Assembly (NCBI RefSeq): GCF_043555875.1
Contig: NZ_JBIGHW010000001.1
Coordinates: forward strand, 1-64,000
Direction of reading: 5' to 3'
Length of the DNA stretch: 64,000 bases
Source: Pelomonas margarita
Lineage (GTDB): Bacteria; Pseudomonadota; Gammaproteobacteria; Burkholderiales; Burkholderiaceae_C
Below the pieces are notes generated by a model that was not told the DNA's origin, ran no database searches, and saw only the letters and a program-made list of their open reading frames with translations. This document shows, in pieces, positions 7,125-17,417 of this stretch. The translations under genes were made by a program, and so were the position numbers. Position 1 is the stretch's first letter; each line of letters opens with the position of its first letter.

Positions 7125-8297
7125 TCAGACGTGGGGCGCGGTGCGCGCGCCCAGGGTTTCGGCCACCCAGTCGGCGATGTAGTGGCCGGCGTTGATGCTG
7201 TTGTCGAAGCTGGCGTGCTGGCTGCCACCCTCGCGGTCGGTGAAGACCTTGAGCTCGCGGGCCGGGCTGTTGACCAACTGCTCATAGGTGCGTTCTGCCC
7301 ACTTCAGCGGGATCTGCGAGTCGCGCGCGCCGTGGGTCACGAGGAAGGGCACGCGAATGCGGTCGAGCACGCCGTCCAGGTGCACGTTCTCGGCGATGCG
7401 CATGAAGTCGGGGATGTCCTTGGCGCCCCAGACCCAGCAGACATGGGCCCAGTAATGCGGCACGGGGAAGTCGCCTTCCTTCTCCAGCCGGCGCTTCTGC
7501 ACCTCGCGCCAGTCGTGGTTGGCGCCCCAGACCACGCCGCAGGCAAAGCGCGGCTCGAAGGCCACCGCGCGCGGGCAGTAGTAGCCGCCCAGCGACACGC
7601 CTTCGCAGCCGATGCGCTTCGTATCAACTTCGGGGTGTTGCTCCAGCCAGTCGACGACGCGGCTGGCCCAGTGCTCGGTGTCGAAACGCGCGGTCATGCC
7701 TTGCAGACGCAGCGCCTCGCCGGTGCCGGGCTGGTCGACGATGAGCGAGGAGACGCCGCGCTTGGCGAGCCAGGCGGGCAGGCCGACGAGGTACTTCAAC
7801 TCCTTCGTCGAATCGAGGCCGTTGAGCTGAACGAGCAGCGGCGCGCGCTTGCCGGGCTTGAGTCCCTCGGCCGGCAGGTAGAGGGCCGACAGCAGCTTGC
7901 CCTCGTAGGGAATTTCGACCCGCTGCACGCGGTCTCCCATCAGGCGCGAGCCTTCGAGGAACAGGGCCAGCTCGCGCTGGTAGAGCGCGATGCGTCCTGG
8001 CGCGTCGTGGGCCTGCAGGCGCTCGGCCGTGATCAGGTAGCTGGCGGCTCGTCGCAGCTTCTCGCCGGCGGAGTGCTGGCGGCCGCGCGCGCGGTCCTCC
8101 TCGGCGAGCTCGCAGAGCTGGTCGGCCATGCGCACCCAGGTTTCGCGGAAGGCCTGCGTGCCGGCGGCATCGGGCGCCCGGGCGGCCTCCTGCAGCGGGG
8201 CGCACATGGCCTCGATCTCGCCGATGCGCGCGCCCATCTCGATCGCGAGATCGACCGAGAGGTTCCAGACGTAGTTGGTGGGGAAGTACTTGAACAT
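7125..8297 (-). CDS. Alpha/beta hydrolase, DHPON-hydrolase-like (C-C hydrolase candidate)
   Basis: A 390-aa alpha/beta hydrolase with a helical N-terminal cap, resembling 2,6-dihydroxypseudooxynicotine hydrolase and FrsA-type proteins. The catalytic triad appears as Ser235 (GVSLGG), Asp326 (GARDSQIP) and His361 (SQHASF). The relative named cleaves a C-C bond in an aromatic degradation pathway, so hydrolysis of a vinylogous diketone ring-fission product is plausible here. It is the first gene of cluster 1 and is transcribed away from the LysR gene at 8385. The ATG at 8297 precedes the conserved MFKYFP start. Confidence 0.85.
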   Translation of the reverse strand: MFKYFPTNYVWNLSVDLAIEMGARIGEIEAMCAPLQEAARAPDAAGTQAFRETWVRMADQLCELAEEDRARGRQHSAGEKLRRAASYLITAERLQAHDAPGRIALYQRELALFLEGSRLMGDRVQRVEIPYEGKLLSALYLPAEGLKPGKRAPLLVQLNGLDSTKELKYLVGLPAWLAKRGVSSLIVDQPGTGEALRLQGMTARFDTEHWASRVVDWLEQHPEVDTKRIGCEGVSLGGYYCPRAVAFEPRFACGVVWGANHDWREVQKRRLEKEGDFPVPHYWAHVCWVWGAKDIPDFMRIAENVHLDGVLDRIRVPFLVTHGARDSQIPLKWAERTYEQLVNSPARELKVFTDREGGSQHASFDNSINAGHYIADWVAETLGARTAPHV

Positions 8298-8354
8298 GGC
8301 CGGCAGGCTATCGACCGCCAATCGTTCGGAAAAGCGGATTCCATCCATTCCATA

Positions 8355-8371
8355 ATTCGACGAAACCGAAT
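8355..8371. promoter_or_regulatory. Inverted repeat ATTCG-N7-CGAAT, candidate LysR operator
   Basis: The 87-bp gap between divergent genes (cluster 1 at 8297, LysR at 8385) holds ATTCGACGAAACCGAAT, a perfect 5+5 dyad of the T-N11-A type bound by LysR regulators. Its position 14 bases before the LysR start fits autoregulation with control of the divergent operon. Confidence 0.5.
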
Positions 8372-8384
8372 CATTGGCGAGGCC

Positions 8385-9299
8385 ATGCGTTTCAACAGAC
8401 TGGACCTGAACCTGCTGGTGGCGCTGGATGCGCTGCTCACCGAGCGCAGCGTGACGCGTGCCGCCCAGCGGCTCAACCTCAGCCCCTCGGCCACCAGCGA
8501 TGCGCTGTCCCGGCTGCGGGACTACTTTGGCGACGACCTGCTCGTGCAGGTGGGGCGGCGCATGGAGGCCACGCCGCGCGCGGAGGCGCTGCAGCAGGCC
8601 GTGCGCGACGTGCTGGTGCGGGTGGACAGCACCATCGCCATGCAGCCTAGCTTCGACGCCACGCGCAGCGACCGCGTGTTCAAGATCTTCACGTCCGACT
8701 ACACGCAGATGGTGGTCTGCCCACGCGTGATGGCGGCCGCGGCGGCGCAGGGCAGCACGGTGCGGTTCGAGTTCCTGCCCCAGGTGGACAACCCGCAGCG
8801 TGACCTGGAGCGCGGCGAGGCCGACCTGCTGGTGCTGCCACAGCCGCTGATGTCGGCCGAGCACCCGCACGAGGTGTTGTACGAGGAGCGCTTCGTCTGC
8901 GTCGTGTGGGCTGGCAGCCGGCTGGCACAGGCTCCGCAGGCGCTGTCGCTGGAACGCTACCTGGCCGAGGCGCACGTCATCATGCGCCCGCAGGCCGTGC
9001 GGGCGAGCGCCTTCGAGGACGCCTTTGTCAAGCGGTTGGGCGTAAGCCGGCGCGTGGCGGCCACGAGCTACGGCTTTGCGCCCATGCCGGGGCTGCTGGT
9101 GGGCACCGAGCTGATCGCCACGCTGCACGAGCGCCTGGCGCGGCTGATGATGCCGGTGTGGCCGCTGGCCATCCTGCCGTGCCCGTTGGCGATCCCGCCC
9201 ATGCAGCAGGCCGTGCAGTGGCACAAGTACCGCTCGCAGGACCAGGGCATCGCCTGGCTGCTGGCGCTGTTCCGCGAGGCCGGCCGGGCGCTGGGCTGA
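8385..9299 (+). CDS. LysR-family regulator, probable activator of cluster 1
   Basis: A 304-aa LysR-type regulator with an N-terminal winged helix-turn-helix (about residues 18-45) and an effector-binding domain. The opening RLDLNLLVALDALL and the match to its neighbour at 9306-10226 put both in the NodD/NahR-like subgroup. It is divergent from the cluster 1 operon across an 87-bp gap containing a dyad, the usual arrangement for a LysR gene controlling a catabolic operon. The inducer is unknown, probably an aromatic intermediate. Confidence 0.9.
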   Translation: MRFNRLDLNLLVALDALLTERSVTRAAQRLNLSPSATSDALSRLRDYFGDDLLVQVGRRMEATPRAEALQQAVRDVLVRVDSTIAMQPSFDATRSDRVFKIFTSDYTQMVVCPRVMAAAAAQGSTVRFEFLPQVDNPQRDLERGEADLLVLPQPLMSAEHPHEVLYEERFVCVVWAGSRLAQAPQALSLERYLAEAHVIMRPQAVRASAFEDAFVKRLGVSRRVAATSYGFAPMPGLLVGTELIATLHERLARLMMPVWPLAILPCPLAIPPMQQAVQWHKYRSQDQGIAWLLALFREAGRALG

Positions 9300-9305
9300 A
9301 CGCCC

Positions 9306-10226
9306 TCAACCGGCGAGCGAATCCATCTGCTGCGCGGCGGCTGCGAGCGTCTCGCGCAGCCACAGCAGCCCCGGGTCGGTGGCCCGGTGGCGGTGCCACT
9401 GCAGGCGCTGATCCACGGTGGGCAGCTCGAACTCGGGGTCGACCGCCACCAGCGGCAGGTGGGTGCAGGCCTTGCGCGCGATGCGGCGCTGCACGGTGGC
9501 CAGCCGCTGCGTGCCCGCCACCAAACCCGGCAATGACGAGAAGCTGTAGGACGCTACCTCCACGCGGCGCGTGATGCCGAGCTGCTCCAGGTGGCTGGCG
9601 TCGATGGCGGCGGCCGGCGTGCCTGGCGGCTGCATCACCACATGGCCGGCGGCGGCGTAGGCCTCACGGGTCAGCGGCTGGCCCGCGAGCGCGTGGTGGC
9701 GGTCCATCAGGCAGGTGAACTCGTCCCGGAACAGCGGCGCGGCCGGGTGCTCCGGCGACACATAGCGCAGCGGGATGATGAGGATGTCGGCCTCGCCGCG
9801 CTCCAGCGCCTGCGTGGCGTTGCCGACCTGGGGCAGGAACTCGAAGCACGCTGTGGCGCCCAGCTCGGCGGCGTGCTGTAGCAACTGCGGCACGAACACC
9901 CACATGGAGTAGTCGGACGCGACGATGCGGAAGCGGCGGTCAGTCGTCGTGGGGTCGAACAGCGGCTGCACTTGCAGCGTGGCGTCGATGCGCACGAGCA
10001 GGTCGCGAACCATGGGGGCGAGCGCCTGCGCGCGCGGCGTGGCCTCCATGCGCCGGCCCACGGCCACCAGCAGCTCGTCGCCGAAATGCTCGCGCAGCCG
10101 GGCCAGCGCATTGCTCATCGCGCCCTGGCTCAGGTGCACGCGCGCAGCGGCGCGGCTGATGCTGCTCTCCACCAGCAGCGCGTCCAGCGCCACCAGCAGG
10201 TTCAGGTCTAGCTTGTTGAAGCGCAC
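9306..10226 (-). CDS. LysR-family regulator (paralogue of the 8385 gene)
   Basis: A 306-aa LysR-type regulator starting with GTG (MRFNKLDLNLLVALDALL). It shares its opening and motifs such as VGRRMEATPRA with the gene at 8385-9299, so the two look like a duplicated pair, placed tail to tail with a 6-base gap. Its start lies 6 bases after the LacI gene stop, so LacI and this LysR gene are probably co-transcribed. The target is not evident from the sequence. Confidence 0.9.
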   Translation of the reverse strand: MRFNKLDLNLLVALDALLVESSISRAAARVHLSQGAMSNALARLREHFGDELLVAVGRRMEATPRAQALAPMVRDLLVRIDATLQVQPLFDPTTTDRRFRIVASDYSMWVFVPQLLQHAAELGATACFEFLPQVGNATQALERGEADILIIPLRYVSPEHPAAPLFRDEFTCLMDRHHALAGQPLTREAYAAAGHVVMQPPGTPAAAIDASHLEQLGITRRVEVASYSFSSLPGLVAGTQRLATVQRRIARKACTHLPLVAVDPEFELPTVDQRLQWHRHRATDPGLLWLRETLAAAAQQMDSLAG

Positions 10227-10232
10227 GTCAGC

Positions 10233-11276
10233 TCAGCCGGAATCGCGCACGACCAGCGCATGCGGCAGCACGCGTGACGGCGGCTGCTCGCCCGTCAGCT
10301 GGGCCAGCAGCAGCTCGGCGGAGGCCGCGCCGAGTTCGCGCATGGGCTGGGCGATGGTGGTCAGGCCGGGCTCGAAAACCTGCGCCAGCGGCACGTTGTC
10401 GAAGCCGACGACGGCGATGTCGTCGGGCACCCGCCTTCCCGCACGGCGAAAGGCCTTGATGGCGCCGATGGCCAGCGTGTCGGCGACGGCGAACACCGCT
10501 GTGGGCGGCTCCGGCAGCGTCAGCAGGCCGCCGGCCACGTCGCTGCCGTCGCCGTAGTCGGTGCCGCGCGCCACGCGCACATAGGCCGGCAGCACCGGCA
10601 GGCCGGCGCGTTGCAGGGCGGTCTCGTAGCCCAGGCGGCGCTGCTGCGCCCAGGCGTAGTCTTCCTCTGCCGTGATCAGCGCGATGCGGCGGTGGCCGCG
10701 GTTGAGCAGGTACTGCACCGCATCCATCGCGGCCTGGGCGTGGTCGATGCTGACGTACGGCATGTCGGCGCCGGTCATGAACTCGGAGCAGGCCACCCAC
10801 GGCACGTCGCGGCGTGCGGTGCCGTCGGCCCCGCTGCGCTGGCTGTGCGCGTGGGCGAGGCTGATGACGCCGTCGGTCAGGCGGTCGTACACCGGATCCA
10901 GCGGGCCATTCCCGGAGGCGACCGACAGCACGATGTTGTAGCCATGCCGGCGCATCACCGATTCGATGCCCTGCACGATCTCGGCGAAGAACGGGTTGGC
11001 CATGTCGGGCACGACGACCAGGATGAGCTGGCTGGCTCCGCTGATCAGGCTGCGTGCGAACGGATTGGCGCGGTAGCCGAGCTGGGCGACGGCGGCTTCG
11101 ACGCGCCCGCGCGTCTCGGCGTTGACGGGCTTGCTCTGGTTGAGCACGCGCGACACGGTGGCGGTCGACACGCCGGCCAGGGCGGCCACGGCCGCGATGG
11201 AGGCGGCTGCGCCGCCGGGCTCGGACGGTGCGGCCGCGCGCGCCTGGCGGCCGGGGCGTGGGGGTGGGTTGGGCAT
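10233..11276 (-). CDS. LacI-family transcriptional repressor
   Basis: A 347-aa LacI/GalR regulator. The N-terminal HTH reads VAALAGVSTATVSRVLN and is followed by the hinge region and a periplasmic-binding-protein-like sugar domain. It is divergent from the TonB receptor gene that heads the 11.6-28.3 kb operon. The 292-bp gap holds an AAGCGCTT-centred site and a long dyad, so a sugar-derived effector probably relieves repression of the glycoside genes. The ATG at 11276 is preferred; an upstream extension is possible but lacks family similarity. Confidence 0.9.
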   Translation of the reverse strand: MPNPPPRPGRQARAAAPSEPGGAAASIAAVAALAGVSTATVSRVLNQSKPVNAETRGRVEAAVAQLGYRANPFARSLISGASQLILVVVPDMANPFFAEIVQGIESVMRRHGYNIVLSVASGNGPLDPVYDRLTDGVISLAHAHSQRSGADGTARRDVPWVACSEFMTGADMPYVSIDHAQAAMDAVQYLLNRGHRRIALITAEEDYAWAQQRRLGYETALQRAGLPVLPAYVRVARGTDYGDGSDVAGGLLTLPEPPTAVFAVADTLAIGAIKAFRRAGRRVPDDIAVVGFDNVPLAQVFEPGLTTIAQPMRELGAASAELLLAQLTGEQPPSRVLPHALVVRDSG

Positions 11277-11377
11277 GTGTGCAGCATAGCGGGAAACGGT
11301 TTGCCTGCTCGTGCGTTGAAACCCGCACGCGCCGGGCCGCCGCCCGGTGGGGTCGCGCGCTGCACGGCGGCCCGAGA

Positions 11378-11409
11378 ATGTCGTGCATGCAAGCATGCAT
11401 TCACGACAT
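11378..11409. promoter_or_regulatory. Long near-perfect dyad ATGTCGTG...CACGACAT
   Basis: A 32-bp imperfect palindrome. Its arms ATGTCGTG and CACGACAT enclose inner ATGCA/TGCAT matches, with few mismatches. It is likely a protein-binding operator; which regulator uses it is unknown. Confidence 0.55.
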
Positions 11410-11470
11410 CGATGGCACTCATTGATGCGAAGTGCCGATCGCTCGCGTAAACCCTGTGTGGTCGGATTTG

Positions 11471-11484
11471 GGAAAGCGCTTACC
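11471..11484. promoter_or_regulatory. Candidate LacI-family operator GGAAAGCGCTTACC
   Basis: AAGCGCTT at 11474-11481 is a perfect palindrome with the central CG typical of LacI/GalR-family operators. It lies about 90 bases upstream of the TonB receptor start, close to where a promoter would be. Confidence 0.6.
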
Positions 11485-11568
11485 TTCTCGGCATCAGATC
11501 AGCGAGCGCTGCAGCGCTCCACCGTGTGGCTCCCGGCGGGCCACGCCCACAACGAGAAGGAGACAAAC

Positions 11569-13812
<2,244 letters not shown>

Positions 13813-13829
13813 ACGGGCTTCTGTCCCCG

Positions 13830-13854
13830 GCAGGCGGCCTTGAGCGCCGCCTGC
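13830..13854 (+). terminator. Strong hairpin after the TonB receptor gene
   Basis: A perfect 9-bp GC stem (GCAGGCGGC / GCCGCCTGC) with a 7-base loop, 18 bases after the receptor stop. There is no clear T tract, so it may be a partial terminator or an mRNA-stabilising hairpin that reduces expression of the following genes relative to the receptor. Confidence 0.5.
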
Positions 13855-13877
13855 GCTTCAACTAACAGCAGCACGAC

Positions 13878-14936
13878 ATGCCCACCAACCTCCAAGGCCC
13901 GGCCATCTTTCTGGCCCAGTTCGCCGGCGACCAGGCGCCCTTCAACTCCTGGCCCGCGATCACGAAATGGGCTGCTTCGCTCGGCTACCGCGGCGTGCAG
14001 GTGCCCAGTGGCGACAAGCGCTTCTTCGACCTGGATGCCGCGGCGTCGTCCCAGCAGTACTGCGACGACTTCGCCGGCGTGGCCCGCGACAACGGCATCG
14101 CGATCACTGAACTGAGCACGCACCTGCAGGGGCAGCTGGTGGCCGTCCATCCGGCCTATGACGGCGCCTTCGACGCCTTTGCGCCCGAGACGCTGCGCGG
14201 CCGGCCGGCCGAACGCCAAGCCTGGGCGGTGGACCAGATGCTCAAGGCCGCCCAGGCCTCCAAGCACCTGGGCCTGAGCGCCAGCATCAGCTTCCCCGGT
14301 GCGCTGGCCTGGCCCTTCCTCTACCCTTGGCCGCAGCGCCCGGCAGGCCTGGTCGAGACCGCCTTCGACGAGCTGGCCAAGCGCTGGAAGCCCATCCTCG
14401 ACGCCTATGACGCGGCCGGCGTGGACATCGCCTTCGAGCTGCACCCGGGTGAGGACCTGCACGACGGCGTCAGCTTCGACATGCTGCTGCAGCGTGTGGA
14501 CGGCCACCGCCGCCTGAACATCGCCTACGACCCCTCGCACTTCGTGCTGCAGCAGCTGGACTACCTGCAGTTCATCGACCTGTACCACGAGCGCATCAAG
14601 GTCTTCCACGTCAAGGACGCCGAGTTCCGGCCCAATGGCCGCCAGGGGGTCTACGGGGGCTTCCAGCCCTGGGTGGATCGCGCCGGCCGCTTCCGCTCGC
14701 TGGGTGACGGCCAGGTGGACTTCAAGGCCGTGTTTTCCAAGATGGCGCAATACGACTTCAAGGGCTGGGCCGTGCTCGAGTGGGAGTGCTGCCTGAAGCA
14801 TCCCGAGCAGGGTGCGGCCGAAGGCGCGCCCTTCATCCGCGACCACATCATCCGCGTGACCGAACGGGCCTTCGACGATTTCGCCGGGGCCGAGACCGAT
14901 CCGGCCCAACTGCGCCGCATGCTGGGGCTGCAATGA
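13878..14936 (+). CDS. Sugar phosphate isomerase/epimerase-family TIM barrel
   Basis: A 352-aa xylose-isomerase-like TIM barrel. Metal-site segments typical of the family are visible: FELHPGED, AYDPSHF, FHVKDAE and LEWEC. Such proteins isomerise, epimerise or eliminate on keto-sugars, including 3-keto-glycosides. It is first of seven related barrels in the next 9 kb and is followed by a Gfo/Idh oxidoreductase, a pairing common in inositol and 3-keto-sugar pathways. The exact reaction is not known. Confidence 0.85.
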   Translation: MPTNLQGPAIFLAQFAGDQAPFNSWPAITKWAASLGYRGVQVPSGDKRFFDLDAAASSQQYCDDFAGVARDNGIAITELSTHLQGQLVAVHPAYDGAFDAFAPETLRGRPAERQAWAVDQMLKAAQASKHLGLSASISFPGALAWPFLYPWPQRPAGLVETAFDELAKRWKPILDAYDAAGVDIAFELHPGEDLHDGVSFDMLLQRVDGHRRLNIAYDPSHFVLQQLDYLQFIDLYHERIKVFHVKDAEFRPNGRQGVYGGFQPWVDRAGRFRSLGDGQVDFKAVFSKMAQYDFKGWAVLEWECCLKHPEQGAAEGAPFIRDHIIRVTERAFDDFAGAETDPAQLRRMLGLQ

Positions 14937-14956
14937 GCAATGCAATCAACGCCCGT

Positions 14957-15041
14957 GAGCGGGCCGAGCGCTGGGCCGCTCCCGAGCCGGCTCGCATCCC
15001 CTCGGGGGATCGGCCGACGTACGCGTCGGACGAGGGGCTGA
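14957..15041 (+). repeat. Intergenic repeat, copy 1
   Basis: A GC-rich repeat reading GGGCCGAGCGCTGGGCCGCT, then CCCCTCGGGGGA and GTCGGACGAGGGG. It fills the 106-bp gap before the Gfo/Idh gene. Its right edge GACGAGGGG lies 5-6 bases before the ATG at 15043 and supplies the Shine-Dalgarno. Related copies occur at about 17.3, 19.3, 44.4, 44.5, 50.5 and 58.2 kb. Confidence 0.8.
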
Positions 15042-15042
15042 C

Positions 15043-16212
15043 ATGAAACCTGCACGCATCCGCCTCGGCATGGTGGGGGGCGGCGAGGGCGCCTTCATCG
15101 GCGGCGTGCACCGCTTCGCTGCCCGGCTGGACGCTCAGTACGAGCTGGTTGCTGGCGCGCTGTCGTCGACGGCCGACAAGGCGCTGCGCTCTGGCCAGGC
15201 GCTCGGCCTGGCGCCCGAGCGCTGCTACGACAGCTATGAATCGATGGCCGTCGCCGAAGCCGCGCGCGAGGACGGCATCGAGGCCGTCGCCATCGTCACG
15301 CCCAACCACCTGCATGCGCCCGTGGCCACGGCCTTCCTGAAGGCCGGCATCCACGTCATCTGCGACAAGCCGGTCACGACGCACAGCGCGGATGCCAAGG
15401 CCCTTTTGGCGCTGGCGCGCAAGAAGAACCTTGTGTTCGCCGTGACACACAACTACAGCGCCTACCCGATGGTGCGCATGGCGCGGCAGATGGTGCAGTC
15501 GGGTCGCCTGGGCGAGCTGCGCGTCGTGCAAGCTGAGTACCCGCAGGACTGGCTGGCCGAGCCGCTGGAGCAGGGGGGCAACAAGCAGGCCGCCTGGCGC
15601 ACCGATCCGGCCCAGGCTGGCGGCGGCGCCATCGGCGACATCGGCTCGCATGCCTGGCACCTGGCCGACTACGTGACGGGCGAGCCGCTGTTCCAGGTCT
15701 GCGCCGAGCTGAACAGCTTCGTGCCCGGCCGTGCCATCGACGACAACGCGCAAGTCATGCTGCGCTACGCCAACGGTGCTCGCGGCATGATCTGGGCCAG
15801 CCAGGTCGCCCCCGGCCATCTCAACGACCTGCGCCTGCGCGTCTACGGCAGCAAGGGCGGGCTGTCGTGGAGCCAGGAGCATCCCAACCAGCTGCGCTTC
15901 ACGCCGCTGGGCCAGCCGACGCAGATCCTGGAGCGTGCTGGCCCGGGATTCGATGCCGCCGGTGCGCGCCTGGCCCGCATCCCCGGCGGCCATCCTGAGG
16001 GCTATCTGGAGGCCTTCGCTTCCCTGTATGCCGAGATTGCCCAGCACCTGCGCGCCGCGCGCGGGGGCGGCCGCAAGGCGGTCAAGGCCGACAAGGCTAG
16101 CCATTTCCCGACCATCGCCGACGGGCTGCGCGGCGTGCAGTTCATCGAGGCCGTGCAGCGCTCCTCCCGCCAGGGCGGACGCTGGATCAAGCTGCCGGCC
16201 GCAGCAGCGTGA
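15043..16212 (+). CDS. Gfo/Idh/MocA-family oxidoreductase
   Basis: A 389-aa NAD(P)-dependent oxidoreductase. The Rossmann motif GGGEGAF is at 12-18, the catalytic C-D-K-P lysine is at 109 and D-I-G-S-H at 199-203 supplies the family catalytic Asp and His. Family members oxidise or reduce sugar hydroxyls. In the human gut bacterium strain PUE a Gfo/Idh enzyme (DgpA) performs the 3-oxidation that precedes C-glycoside cleavage, so this gene is a candidate for the same step or for reducing the released 3-keto sugar. Start and spacing are set by the repeat-borne ribosome site. Confidence 0.9.
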   Translation: MKPARIRLGMVGGGEGAFIGGVHRFAARLDAQYELVAGALSSTADKALRSGQALGLAPERCYDSYESMAVAEAAREDGIEAVAIVTPNHLHAPVATAFLKAGIHVICDKPVTTHSADAKALLALARKKNLVFAVTHNYSAYPMVRMARQMVQSGRLGELRVVQAEYPQDWLAEPLEQGGNKQAAWRTDPAQAGGGAIGDIGSHAWHLADYVTGEPLFQVCAELNSFVPGRAIDDNAQVMLRYANGARGMIWASQVAPGHLNDLRLRVYGSKGGLSWSQEHPNQLRFTPLGQPTQILERAGPGFDAAGARLARIPGGHPEGYLEAFASLYAEIAQHLRAARGGGRKAVKADKASHFPTIADGLRGVQFIEAVQRSSRQGGRWIKLPAAAA

Positions 16213-16234
16213 ACGACATCAACCGAGACACACC

Positions 16235-17242
16235 ATGAGCCATCAGATCAAGCGAGGCGTCAGCCTCTACAGCTTCCAGAACGACACCTTCCTGCGCACG
16301 ATGTCGCTGGAAGACTGCATCCGCGTCTGCGCCGACATCGGCGCCAAGGGCATCGAGGTGGTGGGCGAGCAGACCTTCACCGGCTGGCCCGAGGTGGGCA
16401 TGCCCACGCAGGAAATCGCCCACTGGCATGGCCTGATGGAGCGCTACGGCACCTACCCGGTCTGCCACGACTTCATGCTGGACTACAAGCGCTACAAGGG
16501 CCGCCCCATGCCCTTCGACGAGCAGGTGGCCAGCGTCAAGCGTGACATCGACTTCGGCGCCGCCCTGGGCGCGCCCTACATCCGAGCGTTGGTGTCCATC
16601 GCGCCCGAGGTGCTGGTGGCCTGCGCCAGCTATGCGGAAGACAAGGGCATCAAGATCCTCATCGAGATCCACGCGCCGCTGCACTTCGACCATCCCTGGA
16701 TCGTGCGCCACGCCGAGGCCTACGAGAAGAGCGGCTCCAAGGCGCTGGGCTTCCTGCCGGACATGGGCATGTTTCTGCACCGCTTCCCGCGCATCTGGAA
16801 GGAACGCTTCATCCGCAACGGCGTGCCACAGCACATCGCCGATTACATCGAGAAGGCCTACGCGGACCGCACGCTCAGCGAGTACGTGCTGCTGGAGGTG
16901 CGTGAGATGGGCGGCACCGGCCCGGCCATCGCGATGGCCGAGACGCTGCGCCACAACGCGGCTTTCGAGCCCAAGCGCATGCTGGACTTCATGCCGCGCA
17001 TCCACAACATCCACGGCAAGTTCTACGAGATGACCGAGGACGACGTCGAGTACTCCATCCCCTACGACGAGATCGTCGCGGTGCTGAAAAAAGGTGGCTA
17101 CCAGGGCCACATCTGCTCGGAGTACGAAGGCAACCGCTGGATCGAGGACGCGCACCCGGTGCAGTCGGTCGAGCAGGTCAAGCGCCAACACCGCATGCTG
17201 TGCCGCCTGCTGGATGAACCCATCCCGGCCGCGTTGGCGTGA
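16235..17242 (+). CDS. C-glycoside deglycosidase alpha-subunit-like TIM barrel (alpha 1)
   Basis: A 335-aa TIM barrel related to the catalytic DgpC/CarC-type alpha subunit. Likely metal and catalytic residues are Glu144 and His146 (IEIHAPLHF), Asp176 (LPDMG), His260 (IHGKFYE) and Glu296 (CSEYEG). These recur at matching places in the barrel at 18246-19274. Known family members pair with a small beta subunit to eliminate the aglycone from a 3-keto C-glycoside. Here a beta-like gene follows after a 175-bp gap. The ATG at 16235 starts the conserved region; an upstream frame extension is a shadow. Assignment rests on remembered family similarity plus the neighbouring beta genes. Confidence 0.75.
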   Translation: MSHQIKRGVSLYSFQNDTFLRTMSLEDCIRVCADIGAKGIEVVGEQTFTGWPEVGMPTQEIAHWHGLMERYGTYPVCHDFMLDYKRYKGRPMPFDEQVASVKRDIDFGAALGAPYIRALVSIAPEVLVACASYAEDKGIKILIEIHAPLHFDHPWIVRHAEAYEKSGSKALGFLPDMGMFLHRFPRIWKERFIRNGVPQHIADYIEKAYADRTLSEYVLLEVREMGGTGPAIAMAETLRHNAAFEPKRMLDFMPRIHNIHGKFYEMTEDDVEYSIPYDEIVAVLKKGGYQGHICSEYEGNRWIEDAHPVQSVEQVKRQHRMLCRLLDEPIPAALA

Positions 17243-17249
17243 ACCCCTC

Positions 17250-17396
17250 GCCCAGTCTCGCCCCGCTGCACGCGGGCGAGCCCGGTCGGTCCCCCGAGGG
17301 GACGGCGATGTTCGCGGCATTGAGCCGCGAACACATCGCCAGCGCGGGCCGGCTTGGGGCGGCCCGGCGCTCGGCCCGAATGCGCCATGAAATTGA
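17250..17396 (-). repeat. Intergenic repeat, copy 3 (inverted, long form)
   Basis: An inverted copy of the dispersed repeat fills the 175-bp gap between alpha 1 and beta 1: CCCCCGAGGGGACGGCGATG, then an insert that pairs with itself (GCGGC...GCCGC), then GGCCCGGCGCTCGGCCCG. It contains the same longer insert as the copies at 44.5 and 58.2 kb. It separates two genes that should act together. Confidence 0.75.
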
Positions 17397-17417
17397 AGTG
17401 AGAAGGAGACCCACACC

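Larger units (their letters stand above)
11277..11568. promoter_or_regulatory. Divergent control region, lacI-like gene / TonB operon
   Basis: A 292-bp non-coding gap between the divergent LacI and TonB-receptor genes. It contains the 32-bp dyad at 11378-11409, a LacI-type site at 11471-11484 and a strong Shine-Dalgarno (AGAAGGAGA, 11555-11563) ahead of a TTG start. No convincing ORF. Confidence 0.7.

Noticed and set aside
8298..9224. N-terminal extension of the alpha/beta hydrolase on the minus strand
   Set aside because: The extension is the antisense of the LysR gene; the ATG at 8297 starts the conserved region.
14016..14030. AAGCGCTT within the first TIM-barrel gene as a LacI operator
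   Set aside because: It lies inside coding sequence where such palindromes arise by chance at this base composition; no supporting context.
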